A stretch of 64,000 nt of DNA from Cryptomeria japonica (taxonomy: Eukaryota > Streptophyta > Pinopsida > Cupressales > Cupressaceae): NCBI RefSeq assembly GCF_030272615.1, contig NC_081413.1:332606302-332670301 (forward strand), written 5' to 3'. The translations under genes and the position numbers were made by a program. The notes beneath the pieces are model-generated. The model did no database searches. It worked only from the letters and a program-made list of their open reading frames with translations, and was not told the origin of the DNA. Within the stretch, counting starts at the first letter, position 1. Every line of letters starts with the position of its first letter. Shown one piece after another: positions 35,649-46,111 of the stretch.

Positions 35649-35835
35649 TGGCCTACCATCGAAATTCCGACATCAAAGGGTAAAAATTCTGACAGAGGAG
35701 TGTCGTCAGATGCACAACATCCTCGTCGGAACTCTCCTGGGGCCGTCATAATTTTGACAGAGGAGTGTCGTCGGATACACAACATCCTTGTTGGAATTTT
35801 TACCCTTTGATGTCAGAATTCCGACGGTAGGCCGA
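35649..35835. repeat. Large hairpin in the CACTA right subterminal region
   Basis: Arms of about 45 bp, starting GGCCTACC and ending GGTAGGCC, contain 'atcaaagggtaaaaatt' and its complement 'aatttttaccctttgat'. Between them a ~38-bp direct repeat, 'gacagaggagtgtcgtc' plus 'cacaacatcc', occurs twice (35,695 and 35,757). TCCGACG-type words occur in the arms, as in the left end. Confidence 0.85.
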
Positions 35836-35984
35836 GATCGCGATGGTATTCTTTCTAGGTATGACCATCCATGGCGGCCGTCGGAAAGGTTAGAGAGGAT
35901 GTCAGAATTGTGACGACCACAAGGATAGTCGGAACTTCCGACAAAAAGTTTTCGATGACTATTTTTGTCAGTAGTGCGACGAAA

Positions 35985-36039
35985 TTGCGTCGGAATGAAG
36001 ACGATTTGCCATCGAAATTTTGACCCAAATGTACTAGTG
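35985..36039. repeat. CACTA right terminal repeat
   Basis: It ends 'tgacccaaatgtactagtg' at 36,039, the inverted partner of the left end with a one-base length difference in the G/C run. Adjacent 'gtcggaa' and 'atcgaaattt' words match the left subterminal motif. ACC follows directly. Confidence 0.9.
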
Positions 36040-36504
36040 ACCCTTTTCTATACTAATTTTATTAAGAACAAATTATAACAACACAAAGACTGAAATATTT
36101 TATTCTTTATACGCAAGACAACAAGAACAAGTGTGAGCTCAAACACTCACCGGTATTTCTCATAAAATCTACTTACTTTCAAACTCTGTTAAGAACAAGT
36201 GTAAGCAGAAAGTCTTACAACTTTTTCCCAATAGAACTTATACTTTAACTAAATTAATCTCCAATACTTGCAGCTCAAAGACTGCAAATCAGATTCGATT
36301 AAGTTCTCAAAGAAACACTTGCAAGAAAGGTAATATGGAACACAAATTCAAGAATGTAGCACAAAGACTCAAAGCTTGAGCAATTTAATTTTATTCCTTT
36401 CAATTTTTCAATTTACACATAAAAGCTCAAAGACTTCTTTGCTGCAAATTTGGCAAAGTTTTTGCTTGCTTTCAAAAAGATAAAGATTACAATAGACCCC
36501 TCAA

Positions 36505-36514
36505 GTATTTATAG
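36505..36514 (-). promoter_or_regulatory. TATA box of the 5' LTR
   Basis: The minus strand reads CTATAAATAC, identical to the other LTR. As this is the 5' LTR, the genomic RNA would start here at roughly 36,480 and run left. The CACTA insertion lies between this promoter and the primer site at 18,845-18,859, so the leader is interrupted by 16.8 kb. Confidence 0.7.
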
Positions 36515-36834
36515 AAGAGGAGCCTTGAGAAAAGGTGGGAGGATCCCAACTAGCTTGAGAAATTCTCTCAACCACCAAGACTTATTCAATAACTAACTAT
36601 GACTTATTCCAACTACAGTCCTAATTGAACTCAACCTGTAGTTGCCTTACATGTAATTACAAAAGTGCAAGTAAAGACTTGATTGGCAATTTTTTAAAGG
36701 TTTTTACATGTAACTTGTCAAAACAAAATTACAACTTAGAGATTACAATTCTGGAAAAATACAACATAAGTGTTGAAAAACACTTAAGTTGTAGTATGTG
36801 AAGACATGAATCCTTCAAACTTCTAGATGATCAT

Positions 36835-37806
36835 TCATAGCTCAGCAAGATTCGGTTCATGGGTGTTCTTGGCAACAACCATGATCTTCACAATGGTATC
36901 ATGGCATAGAAGAAGCATAGAGTTGTTCTTCTCCAAGATGGACAGGATTTCGTGCAAAAAGGTTTGATGTTTCATCAGAGCTTGAATTGAAGCAACTGAG
37001 AATTGTTCGCTACTCCATTCATTATGAATCCTCATATATAGATCTGCAAGAACATCTTCTTCTAGTATCAGCTCTCCATTCTGACTCATTATGTTGCAAG
37101 AAGCCTTCTCACAATGGGAAACAATACCTTGAAATACTTCACCCTGCAATCTCATTGCATCATAATTCTCCTCAATGAGGGATTTGAGACCAAGGGCTTT
37201 ATTCTCCAGAAGTTCTTCAAATTCTAAGTAAATGAACTTGGAAGAAATAATGGCATGCTCCTGAATAACACTCAACTGTTGTTGGGGCATGGTGCGGTAG
37301 ATTGTCAAACTATCTTCAACCCTTTCCATAATCTGTTTTAAAGTGTCGGAGGTATGATTCAATTTCTCTTCAATGGCCTCTAGCTTAGACATCATTCGGA
37401 AAATGTCTTTCAACACTTGTGCACATAGATCGTGAAATTGATCCACCCAAGAATCCAATGCTTGTACTTTCTGGGTAGCTCTCTCAACTCCACTAATCAG
37501 TTCTTGGGAACCGGAAGAACTTGTAAGATTACTCCCTTCACCAGCAGGTTTTGTAATTTTATGAACAGCTACAACAAGTTGTTGGTTCTCCTCTTCTAAC
37601 TTGTCTTTCTTTGCTAGAATTTTATAATACTGATGCACTAGTGAGGCTACAGATTGTTGGGCATCATGTTTGACCACTTCATGCATTTGTTTGCCCAATT
37701 CTATCCCTATAACCCTATAATCAGAAGCATGCATTTCCTCATGTGGCTTATCCATAAGGGGCTCAACAATTTCTACCAGTTTCATCTTATTGCTATCAAC
37801 AGTCAC
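36835..37806 (-). pseudogene. C-terminal part of the LTR-embedded ORF (truncated copy)
   Basis: A 323-codon open frame corresponds to the decayed C-terminal part at ~8,165-7,200 of the other LTR. It begins MTVDSNKMKLVEIVEPLMDK only because the deletion joint and upstream stops cut the protein. It is predicted largely helical, with heptad-like stretches (SKLEAIEEKLNHTSDTLKQI, KFIYLEFEELLENKALGLKS, FLHEILSILEKNNSMLLLCH) typical of a coiled-coil tail. The last residues before the stop (TKNTHEPNLAEL-like) lie near the TATA box. It shows that the ORF was intact at this end while the sister copy has a frameshift and several stops. Function unknown. Confidence 0.6.
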
Positions 37807-39511
37807 TCTTGAGATTGTCTTGGCCTTTTTAGAAACCTTGGTCCTAGGCTGATTGAGTTGCTGATAGTCAAAGACATCAAGGGATATTTCCTGCTTCTTC
37901 CTCTTTGGGGTAAAATATGGTTAAATTCTTATAAACATAAGGGAAGAACAATGATTTTCATCCAACTTGTAATCGGGATTTAAAATCCCGAATACAAGTA
38001 AAGAGGGAAAATGGGGAAGAACAATGCAATTCACAAATTGCCTTGGAAAGGGGAAAATCTCTCTCACAAAACCGATTTTTGGGGCAAAATAAACATAAAC
38101 ACAAATTTACAACTAGAAAGGAAAAACAAGAAGACAAGAAAACAAGAAAATGAAACAAAGAAAGAAAAGAAATCACACCTTGCTTCAAACTAAAAATGCC
38201 TCTTCAAAAAGATGATCAATCTTTGAAAGAAGAAAGGAGAACTTTTAAATAAAGATTAAACTGCATTTCAAAACCCTTGCCACGTTTTACCAAAACGCCT
38301 TGGGCAGCAAAACGTGGCACCAAAAGAAAACTTAATGGCACAAGAACCGATCTAATCTTCCTCCAACCTCAACGCCTTAGCATAATAAGCAAAAACGACT
38401 TAGGAGATTGAAGCTTCGTGGAGTTTGGATTCACCAAAATGTGGGTTTTGGCAAACACGTGTTTGCTATTTTAGATAAAAACCCAGCAAATATAAACCCA
38501 AATGGCGTGATAGATGTTTGCAAATGCATAAAAATAGGGAAGAATCCCAAACGCGTTGCACCTCCCAAAAAAATCTCCACAAAAAATGCTTCCAATTTGC
38601 AACAAAAACACCTTCCTTTAGCTGGTCAGGTTTTTGGAAAGGGAATGCAAGTTTTTTTTTCATGTAAAAGAGAAAATCGGGTTTTAATTCCCTACAACAA
38701 GTTTTAAAATGTTAATTTTCCCTCAACAAGGCAAAATCGGGTTTTAGAAATGTAATTATAAGTTTAAAATTCCCCAATTTGCACTTTATGAAGAAAATCG
38801 GGTTTTTTAAGCATAATAGCAAGTTTAAAATTGTCACTTTATTCCATTTCTAAGCAAAATCGGGTTTTGGAGAGAGATGTGCAAGTTACAAATTACTTGT
38901 AAAGGGAAAATAAAATCCCTACAATAAGTTTTAATAACTTAACACATGTAATAGAGGAATAAAATCCCTATTACAAGCAAAAGACATTAAAATAGGGGTT
39001 TTAGAAAAGAATTACAAATGACTTTTAAATATGCAATTTAAAATTAACTTGTAACTTATCCAAAAAATCCCTATCAAAACTAAAAAAGCCAAAAAGAATC
39101 AAGGGGGAAATAAAAATTAAGTTACAAGTTCTTTTTTCAATAAAGTGCACTTGTAATTAGCCAAAAATTTCCCTACAAAGACTAAAACAAAGGAAATCAT
39201 TAAAACTTGCAATTCAAGGAAAATTTCCCACCTGCAGTCAGGGAGAAAAAACCCAAAATTGAAGGAAAGACATAGCAAACGAACCCAGAATGCGATGAAA
39301 TTCAAAATGTGGTTCGAGGATGGACTAAGGATTAAGATAGTCCAAGGATAAGGTAAAATTTTACCTCAAGAAAGCGTGCCATAGAGAAATTTTTTTGTTT
39401 TTTGACAAAAATTTCATGTAATGGTCCTTCATTTTTTGAAAACAAAAATGAGGACAACACATAGTTAGCCACATGAATTCCATATTTGAATTCAACCTCA
39501 TTCATCTTATC

Positions 39512-41650
39512 CTATCTATCAAATAGATTGCATAAGCTTTTGTGTCCATCCCAAGAATCAAACCAAAACTTGGCGTTTTTTCCATTCCCAATCTTGCAGG
39601 CCAGATGATCTGTAATTAGGTGCCTACATTCCATCATGAATTTGCAAACAGAAGGCCTTCCATTCAAACCAATGGCAATGAGGACTATATTGGAATCATC
39701 AGTATCCAAGTATTTTTTACGCATGATTGTACACCACAATTTTTCAGAGGCTCTGTATATCTTCCAAATTAGTTTCGCAACCAATGCGTAGTTCTACAGT
39801 TCTAATCTTCCGAGTTCAACACCACCCTCATATTTTGACCTACATGCTATATCCCAACCAATAAATGGGATCTTCTTCATCTATTTAGTACCCTCCCAGG
39901 GAAATTTCTTGAAGAATATTTCCAAGGCCTGTATGGCTCTAGCTGATATCTTGAATACAGACATTGCATAAATTGACATGGAAGATAACACAACTTTTAG
40001 GAGTTGTATTGTCCCTGGGAGAGACATCCATTTATGTTTCCAAGCTTCTATCTTTTGCCTACATTTGGAGATCAGTTCCTCCCAGAGTGCGGTTTTGATA
40101 GTACTAGTAAACAATGGCACACCCAAATATTTTGTCGGCAGAGAACCAATAGGCCAACCAAGAAATTGAGAAATCTTGGATTGTATTTCCTTCTTGGTGT
40201 TGAAAAAGTATATCTCTGACTTCTTGTCCTTGATTTGCTAGCCAGCAGTGTTAGCGTACCATTACAGAGCATCCTTGATGACCTTAGCCTCTCAAAAGGT
40301 AGCTTCACCAAACAAGGTTGTATCATCAACGAACTAGGAATGAGTGATCAACTTCAGGTCTCTGTGAACACCGACACCTTTCCGGAATTCTTCCACCCAT
40401 AACTTAATGATGTAACAACTTAGCGCCTATGCCATGATAACAAATAAGAATGGGGATATCAGGTTGCCCTGCCTTAATCCATTCTTACTTCCAAAAAAAC
40501 CATGCATTGAGCCATTGATTGCAACCGAATAATGAGGAGAGCTTATACATGTGCTGATAATACTGATCCAATCTTGGGCAAATCCCATTTTCCTCATTAC
40601 CTTAATCAGAAACTCCCATCTCACCATATCGTATGCCTTGGAAATGTCAAGTTTTATGACCATTGCTTTTTTTTGATCAATGACAATGGAGTGCATAGTC
40701 TCCGTCATGAGTATGATACTGTCAATTATCTCTCGACCTGGCGTGAAACTATTTTGTTCAATGGAGATGATATTCGGTAGAACCTTCTTCAGTCTATTAG
40801 CAAGAGCCTTCATAATGATCTTGTAAACAGTGTTGCAGAGCGCAATTGGACGGAAGTCGTTGAAAGAAGAGGGATTGACTTTTTTAGGGACAACCACTAA
40901 CACTGTATTATTTATTTCTCTGACAAATTTGTCTTTCATTCTAACCTGCTCCACAACTTTCAATAGGTCAGATTTTACAAATTCCCAACAGTTCTGGTAG
41001 AATCTTGCTGGCATACCATCCAACCTTGGGGCTTTGTCTAGGTGAAGCCCAAACATCGCAACCCGAACCTCATCTTCAGTAAACGGTTCCAACAACATTT
41101 GATTGTCCATGTCAGTCACTAACTTAGGAATGGCATCAAGCAGCTAGGAAAAGCACACCTCCTCTTGACCAACATCAGTGTTAAGGATTTTTTCAAAGTA
41201 AGCCACAACAGCCTGATCGATGCTATCTCCATCCTTGTGACAGATCTCATCCTCAGAGATCACTTCATTGATTTGTTTCTGAGCCCTCCTGACTCTAACC
41301 GATGCATGAAATAACTTGGTGTTCTTATCTCCCTCTCTAATCCATAATTCTCTGGATTTATCTTTCTAATAAATCTCCTCTCTGATTAGCAACTCAGATA
41401 GAAAATCCATCAAATCCTTTTCATGTCTAAAGTCAGTTTGATCCATTCCTTCTGCCAGAACTTGGGCATTAAGAGTTTCCAGTTCGACTTTAACTCTTTC
41501 CTTCTCAATGAATATGTTCTTGAAAACCTCTTTTTTAAGTTGACTTTTAATATAAGTGATCTTTTTAATGAGGCAAAAGTTAGGCGTACCTTTAATGTAA
41601 TTGCACTGACTCCAACACTTTTCCAAATTGTCAAAAATTGTTGCATTTCG
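39512..41650 (-). pseudogene. LINE reverse transcriptase (broken)
   Basis: Frame 41119-40427 holds LDKAPRLDGMPARFYQNCWE (the 'K.PG.DG.....f...w' motif, with R for G), FNDFRPIALCNTVYKIIMK, KAMVIKLDISKAYDMVRWEF (first catalytic Asp) and GLRQGNLISPFLFVI. After stops, FVDDTTLFGEATF (~40,330) replaces the usual YADD box. The thumb part (KYLGVPLF, WKHKWMSLPGTIQLLKVVLS, FPWEGTK) and MVAKLIWKIYRASEKLWC to WFDSWDG follow down to 39,512. The enzyme copies its RNA at the nicked target in the nucleus. Several stops and frame changes inactivate it. Upstream (41,626-41,366) is the helical linker from the endonuclease. Confidence 0.87.
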
Positions 41651-41689
41651 CCACTGGAACTTGAAATAGCTGCCACTGCCCTGAATTTC

Positions 41690-42330
41690 CTACTGAACCG
41701 GATAATGGTCAAAGATATAGTAAGGCAAAATTCTGACAGAAATCATTGAATTTTCCTCCAACCGGTAAGATCCAATCAGGAACCTGTCCAAATGCTTAGA
41801 GATATTATCCAATCCAAGTTGTCTATTTGTCCATGTGAACCAGCCCTTAGATGGTTTACAGTCGACAACCTCTAACTTTTGAACAAAACTCTTGAAATTC
41901 AACATGTTGTTGGTTACTTTCTTAGAACCTCCACATTTTTCTGAGATATCAAGAATCGCATTAAAGTCGCCACCAATAATGAGTTTCCTGTTCCCCCTAA
42001 CAGACACAAAATGGACAATTTCATCTCATAGTAGCGATTTCTCCTAGGACCGCGAGGGACCATATATGTTTCATAGCTCCATATCCAATTGACTATACCT
42101 ACTTTGCACATTACAGGCTAACCAGTTCTTTCCCCCAGAGATCATCACAATATCCACCGAGGCGGATTTCCACATAATTCCAAAACCACCTGCTCTACCT
42201 TCAACCGACTGAAAAATGCCAGACCACCCATTGCAATAACCAATCAACTTCTCGCTTTCCTTTGAACTATATTTAGTTTCCTGTAACATCACTATATCGC
42301 TTGAAATTTTAACCAGATGTCACTTCAACA
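41690..42330 (-). pseudogene. LINE endonuclease (broken)
   Basis: Frame 42292-42071 has MMLQETKYSSKESEKLIGYC, the 'lQET' metal-binding Glu of the exonuclease/endonuclease/phosphatase fold, then GRAGGFGIMWKSASVDIVMI ('GG..i.W'). Frame 42007-41690 has KLIIGGDFNAILDISEKCGG (the 'GDFN' catalytic motif), WFTWTNRQLGLDNISKHLDR ('fTW.N...... i...LDR'). The final SDH box is altered (SVRILPYYIFDHYPVQ, DH kept). It nicks target DNA to prime reverse transcription. The two frames differ, so one frameshift separates them. Confidence 0.85.
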
Positions 42331-42381
42331 TCCGATGTTTGTCAGGGGCCATTAGACCCTCGACATTCCAAGTCGTGATCC

Positions 42382-43504
42382 TCATTTCTTCCCAAGGGAG
42401 CCATTCACTCCCTTAGTACATTTTCTATTCAAAAATTCGGTCACGCTGAGCAATCCCTTTTTGATCGCCCCCTCTTCTCTTTTGTTTTTGTTGGATTTTC
42501 TGCCTTTGCATCCTTTTCCCTTCACAGATGGCTTAATCATGGATTGGATGATACATCGAGTGTCAGTGACACCTAACTCATCCACCTCTTCCTCATTATT
42601 CGAATTCCATTCATCCCCCGATTCTGAATCGACCACAGGTTCAATTTCCTTTTCGACATTTTGACTGTCTTCTTTGATTTTTGTTGGATGTATGTTCGCC
42701 TACTCTGTAGGTTCACTGATATTTTGTGGGGGAACCTAGAGACCAACAGGTTGTTCATTTCCCCAGAAGAAGACACTCCTTCCATCATTTGTTTAGGCCT
42801 CTAGATCTTTTTTTCTTTTTTTGGGATCCTGCAATTGTCCGTGGCATGATTTCTCTTTCCGTAGTTTAGGCAAACATATTTTTCTTCTTCAACTTCGATC
42901 GATTGCACCCAATCCACCCCTTGAATTCACAATTTGATTTTGAAGGAATTCGCCTGACCGCCACAAGCTTAATTCTTGCATAAAGGTACGAATCACCAAT
43001 CGCGATGTCCGCATCGATTTCAATCAAAGTGCCTAACGATCTCCCAATTTTTTCAAGGGCTTCCTCCAGTCAATATTCCATTGGAAGATTATTCATGCGG
43101 ATCCATAACAACCTATCATAGGGATCGGTTTTAAGGGGGTTGAAATTTCGATACCATTTTTGTATGTATAATGGCTTCGAGTCCATAGTCCAAAGGCCTC
43201 CTTCCAGGATTTTTTGTTGTTCCTCCTCTGACGCAAACACCACAATGAAGAAACCTTTCGGCAAAAAATTGGTTATTTGAGTTTTCTGCCATGTTTTTTC
43301 AATCCAGTTGGTGATTTTCTTCCGATCCGATCTAGAGCCAATGAATCTACAAATAATTGCCAATTCCTTTAGATGGTTGATGTCTTCCCCGACCTCCTCC
43401 GTAACATCGATGACTAGGAGATTCTTCGCCTCCGCATCCACATCAGGGTCAATGTTAGTCTTCAATGCAAGGTGAGCGCCACCAACCCTACTGCTCCCTT
43501 GCAA
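42382..43504 (-). pseudogene. LINE ORF1 (DUF4283 and zinc-knuckle nucleic-acid-binding protein)
   Basis: The N-terminus (43504-43070, start MQGSSRVGGAHLALKTNIDP) carries a DUF4283-like domain: WIEKTWQKTQITNFLPKGFF, FASEEEQQKILEGGLWTMDS and LLWIRMNNLPMEY. After a frame change, around 42,890-42,840, it reads YVCLNYGKRNHATDNCRIPK, a CCHC knuckle with the second Cys replaced by Tyr. An acidic/Lys-rich tail continues to 42,382. ORF1 proteins bind the LINE RNA. The endonuclease ORF follows closely. Confidence 0.82.
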
Positions 43505-43530
43505 ATTGATCTTCTTTTTTTTCGCCCTCC

Positions 43531-43930
43531 ATTTTTTATTGTAATGTATTAACTTTTATAAAATTATATATTATTATATTTTATTAATGTAATATATTGT
43601 TATATTATATTTTAGCATTATTTTTATTTTAGCTTAATTATACATCAAACATATTTAAATACAAAATATATTATATATCAATATTATAATAATAATATTA
43701 TTATTACATGTTATTAATTATTATATTAAACAATATAACAATGTTTTTTTATCATATTATACTACGTTTTTGATTTAAAAAGACCCTTTACATAGAAAGA
43801 TCTATAAGCAACACCATAACAACACTAGAACAACACTTTAACAACACTAGAAGAATAGTCATTCAAAACCCAAAAACATATGTAGAGTTCAAAACAACAA
43901 AAAAAGGAAACCCAACCAAAACAAAGACCA
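43531..43930. other. AT-rich spacer
   Basis: Low-complexity A/T sequence ('atattattatatttt') to about 43,760, then unremarkable text. No gene seen. Confidence 0.6.
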
Positions 43931-43938
43931 ACAAGAAA

Positions 43939-44515
43939 CTAAGGGGTCAACTTGCGAACCCTTGTCATGTCAATGACTCTTTTCCAGTCATTAAATAGAA
44001 ATTTATACAACTCCCTGGCCTCCTCCTTGTCAACATCATCAGCAACAATGTGCTCTCTCAGGAGGGAGAGAATCAACGTGGAACTATGAAGGACCTGCAG
44101 ACAAAATTTGTTAATACTAAAAAACTGGTTATCCCGAATATCTATCATGTGTTTAATCACCTTGACCTCATCATTGATAGCTTTCACAGAAGCGGGCCCA
44201 AGCTTTCAATACGCTTCTGAATCTCCGTGACCTCACTGCTAATATTCTGAATTTGCTCCAACGTGGGGATCCCCTTGGGGATATCACCCCCCTCCCCGTT
44301 GCCCTCCTTGTTTTGCCCCTGATTGTTAACAATATCATCGTCCAGGTCTACTTTCATCCTTGGTAGTCGCCACCACCTTCACCACATCATCACCGGGTAT
44401 AGTGATAGTCTAGTCTCTCATAGCACTCGGGTCCACCAGATTAATTTCATCCACAGGTTCCTCCTTCGACTTATCTGTCTCAGTATTAGCAAGGGGCCGA
44501 GAAATGCCCAAATCA
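43939..44515 (-). pseudogene. Unrecognised protein remnant, helical
   Basis: The open frame 44187-43939 (82 codons) contains LLREHIVADDVDKEEARELY and FLFNDWKRVIDMTRVRKLTP. Upstream, in another frame to about 44,340, text such as EVTEIQKRIESLGPASVKAI reads into it, so the original protein was longer and is frameshifted; VDEINLVDPSAMRD near 44,450 may be its earlier part. It looks helical and charged. I know no family for it. It lies between the LINE and the SINE, on the LINE strand, and might be a remnant of another retroelement. Confidence 0.4.
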
Positions 44516-44559
44516 TATTATACTATGTTGTTATTATTATATTATAATGTTATTTTCAA

Positions 44560-44718
44560 TACTTAAGTTATTAAAATTGTTAAAATAGAAAAAAAAATTA
44601 GCTTATCATTCTCAACTTACAAATTAAAAAAATAAAATCAATTTAATTCATAACACTATAATTATTTTTTAATATTTTTTTAAATTATCAAATTAAATTA
44701 TTTTCAAATCAACACATT
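44560..44718. other. AT-rich spacer
   Basis: A/T-rich with A-runs and T-runs; nothing recognised. It supplies the AT-rich target into which the SINE inserted. Confidence 0.5.
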
Positions 44719-44856
44719 AACTATAACAAATATTATTTTTGGACATGAAGTGTCATGGTTAACACAGTTTGTTGGTAAAACAACTACCAAGGTTCAAATC
44801 CCTATTTGGACACTAGGCTTGTAAGCCTAAGTAGAAAACTATAACAAATATTATTT
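44719..44856 (+). mobile_element. Very short tRNA-derived SINE with 20-bp target duplications
   Basis: The direct repeat AACTATAACAAATATTATTT stands at 44,719-44,738 and again at 44,837-44,856. Between them lie ~98 bp starting 'ttggacatgaag', with a tRNA-like internal promoter: a box A-like 'tggttaacacagtttgttgg' and box B GGTTCAAATCC at 44,791-44,801, followed by 'tttggacac', which can pair with the starting 'ggacat'. The body then ends 'aggcttgtaagcctaagtag', itself a short hairpin. A perfect long duplication plus A and B boxes marks retroposition by LINE machinery. Little non-tRNA body is present. Confidence 0.72.
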
Positions 44857-45370
44857 AAAACATAAATTTAAATTTATAACTTATATTTCTTAGCCAACCA
44901 ATATGACCTTATTATATTATCATATCATTATATTTTTATACAATATATTGTATTTTATGTAAAGATACTTTCAATCTCTTATAATTAAATATAAACTTAA
45001 AATAATAATAATAACATTTTTTTAATTTTTTGTCACAAACATTTTAAAATAAATGCTTCTAAAGATGTTTTTGTATTATATAATATACCTTCAACGTTAG
45101 GCAGTAATAATTGACAAAAGAAAAAGTGGATGTACTCAATTTTCACCATTACAATTCTTATTTCCTAAGAAAAAGAAAAAGTGTCAGCCAAGTTTTAATT
45201 ACAATGGCATCACTCCTATTGGCTGAACAGATGCTACTAGTGATTCCTATCGGGAGGACAGGGACCAAGGGAATCAATTAGATGATATATGTTGGCAACT
45301 TGGCACCTATGATCCCCTGCGGTACCTATGACTAATGTAAGATTGCAGCATTTGCAGTTGCACTTGCAGC
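44857..45370 (+). promoter_or_regulatory. Upstream region of the host START-domain gene
   Basis: About 500 bp before the first Met. AT-rich until ~45,170, then of mixed composition. No clear TATA box at a proper distance was found, so transcription start is not assigned. Confidence 0.3.
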
Positions 45371-45829
45371 ATGCTGGCTAGTGTGAGATTGCTGTATTTG
45401 CACTGTGCACTTCCACCTGCACGCCCCCTCAGTTATGATTACAGGTGCCGCCGCTCCGTCCCTCTTTCCCTCGCTGCTTTCAATCGTAAAGGGAAAGGAG
45501 TGGGGCTTCCAGTTGGGAAGAAGAAGAAGAAGAAGAAGAAGAATGGAGAGGAAGAAGAGGGTAAGGTGGAATGCAAAGTGGAGGTGATTTCGTGGAGAGA
45601 GAGACGGGTGAGCGCAGCGGTGGTGATCGAGGTGGAGGAGCAGAGTGTGTGGGAGGTGCTCACGGACTATGAAAGGCTGGCGGAGTTCATTCCAAACCTG
45701 GTGTTAAGTGAGGTAATACAAGGCGGGGAAGAAGGGAGAGTACGGTTGAGGCAGAGAGGAATGCAGCGCAACATGTATTGGCATATCGAAGCTCAAGTTG
45801 TCTTAGACCTCCAAGAATTTCCCCATTTG
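45371..45829 (+). CDS. First exon of a plastid-type START/polyketide-cyclase (COQ10-like) protein
   Basis: From Met at 45,371: an Arg/Ser/Leu-containing N-terminus of ~45 residues that fits a chloroplast transit peptide, a Lys/Glu linker (8 Lys from an AAG microsatellite at ~45,519-45,543), then from residue ~70 the start of a START-like fold: VIEVEEQSVWEVLTDYERLA, EFIPNLVLSEVIQ, RVRLRQRGMQRNMYWHIEAQ and VVLDLQEF. This closely follows plant 'polyketide cyclase/dehydrase and lipid transport' proteins (Arabidopsis At4g01650/At1g02470 type, from memory). The fold binds a hydrophobic ligand; the exact substrate is unknown to me. The frame is intact to a donor-like 'catttg|gttcac' (45,829/45,830), with a stop 14 bases later. 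Next exons were not found to the window end, so either a >18-kb intron or a truncated gene copy. Confidence 0.75.
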
Positions 45830-46111
45830 GTTCACACTCCTCCCTAACCCAATTTTGCGCTTGCCTGCTTCTACTTATGTTTAAGGAAACTGTCTATGCT
45901 CTCATCCCCGTCTCGTACAATTAAAGTTCTAATTCATCTTGACAAATTGAAACATTTTTAAAGTCTTAATCTGATACAAACCACTGTGTCTATTCCCCTG
46001 TTTTGACATCTTACACAAGTACTTGCCAGGACACAAGAAGCAACGATGACATGTATACATACCATTACATATGGAAACTATTCTTATGGTGAAGGAATGT
46101 GATCGTAGAGA
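45830..46111. other. Probable start of intron 1
   Basis: Non-coding. Its last ~55 bp (from 'catatggaaactattctta') resemble the tandem units right of the solo LTR, showing that the LTR landed in that repeat. Confidence 0.45.

Larger units (their letters stand above)
19215..36039 (+). mobile_element. CACTA (En/Spm-type) DNA transposon with SET-domain cargo
   Basis: The left end is CACTAATACATTTGGGG and the right end reads, as complement, CACTAGTACATTTGGG, both continuing into TCAAA.TT.CGA.GG. The 3-bp duplication ACC (19,212-19,214 and 36,040-36,042) and the empty site in the sister LTR confirm a 16,825-bp insertion. The plus-strand content is a subterminal palindrome, a non-coding leader, a Tnp2-type transposase gene (22,681-27,052), SET-domain exons (27,521-28,563), TnpA-like exons (28,697-31,508), a ~4-kb non-coding stretch and a structured right subterminal region. 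The transposase has at least three in-frame stops, so the copy is not autonomous as it stands. Confidence 0.93.
6062..39459 (-). mobile_element. Tat-like Ty3/gypsy LTR retrotransposon, split by a CACTA transposon
   Basis: The element has TGTTG...CAACA ends and a CATAG target duplication. Without the nested CACTA (19,215-36,039) it is about 16.6 kb. On the minus strand the order is 5' LTR (39,459 down to 18,865, interrupted), primer site, gag, protease, an extra RNase H, reverse transcriptase, RNase H, integrase, and 3' LTR (12,528 down to 6,062). The second RNase H places it in the Tat group (the Ogre/Retand relatives), although here it lies before the reverse transcriptase. LTR differences are about 21 in ~310 bp compared by eye (7,160-7,470 against 36,800-37,100), many of them C/T or G/A changes typical of methylated DNA. 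All genes are broken, so the copy is inactive. Confidence 0.9.
36040..39459 (-). repeat. 5' LTR of the Tat-like element, second part (U3 and R)
   Basis: The LTR resumes after the CACTA and runs to CAACA at 39,459, followed by CATAG. Compared with the left LTR it lacks 8,266-10,986; the junction is at about 37,917/37,918, where 'ggggtaaaata' meets 'tggttaaattc'. The deletion removed the first two thirds of the U3 ORF. With the first part this LTR is about 3.8 kb. Confidence 0.88.
39465..43530 (-). mobile_element. 5' part of the plant L1-type LINE (minus strand)
   Basis: It contains ORF1 (DUF4283 plus zinc knuckle), an apurinic-type endonuclease and the reverse transcriptase, in the usual L1 order. 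It continues left of the Tat-like insertion at 4,500-6,056. Total reconstructed length is about 5.6 kb. The 5' edge is set near 43,530, where coding text gives way to AT-rich DNA; no target duplication was found. Confidence 0.82.

Noticed and set aside
35426..35785. 119-codon minus-strand frame, Leu/Ser-rich, resembling a signal or membrane protein
   Set aside because: It is the translation of the GA-rich tract and the subterminal hairpin of the CACTA.
44739..44836. Functional tRNA gene
   Set aside because: B box and partial acceptor pairing exist, but the anticodon arm does not fold convincingly and 20-bp target duplications mark it as a retroposed SINE.
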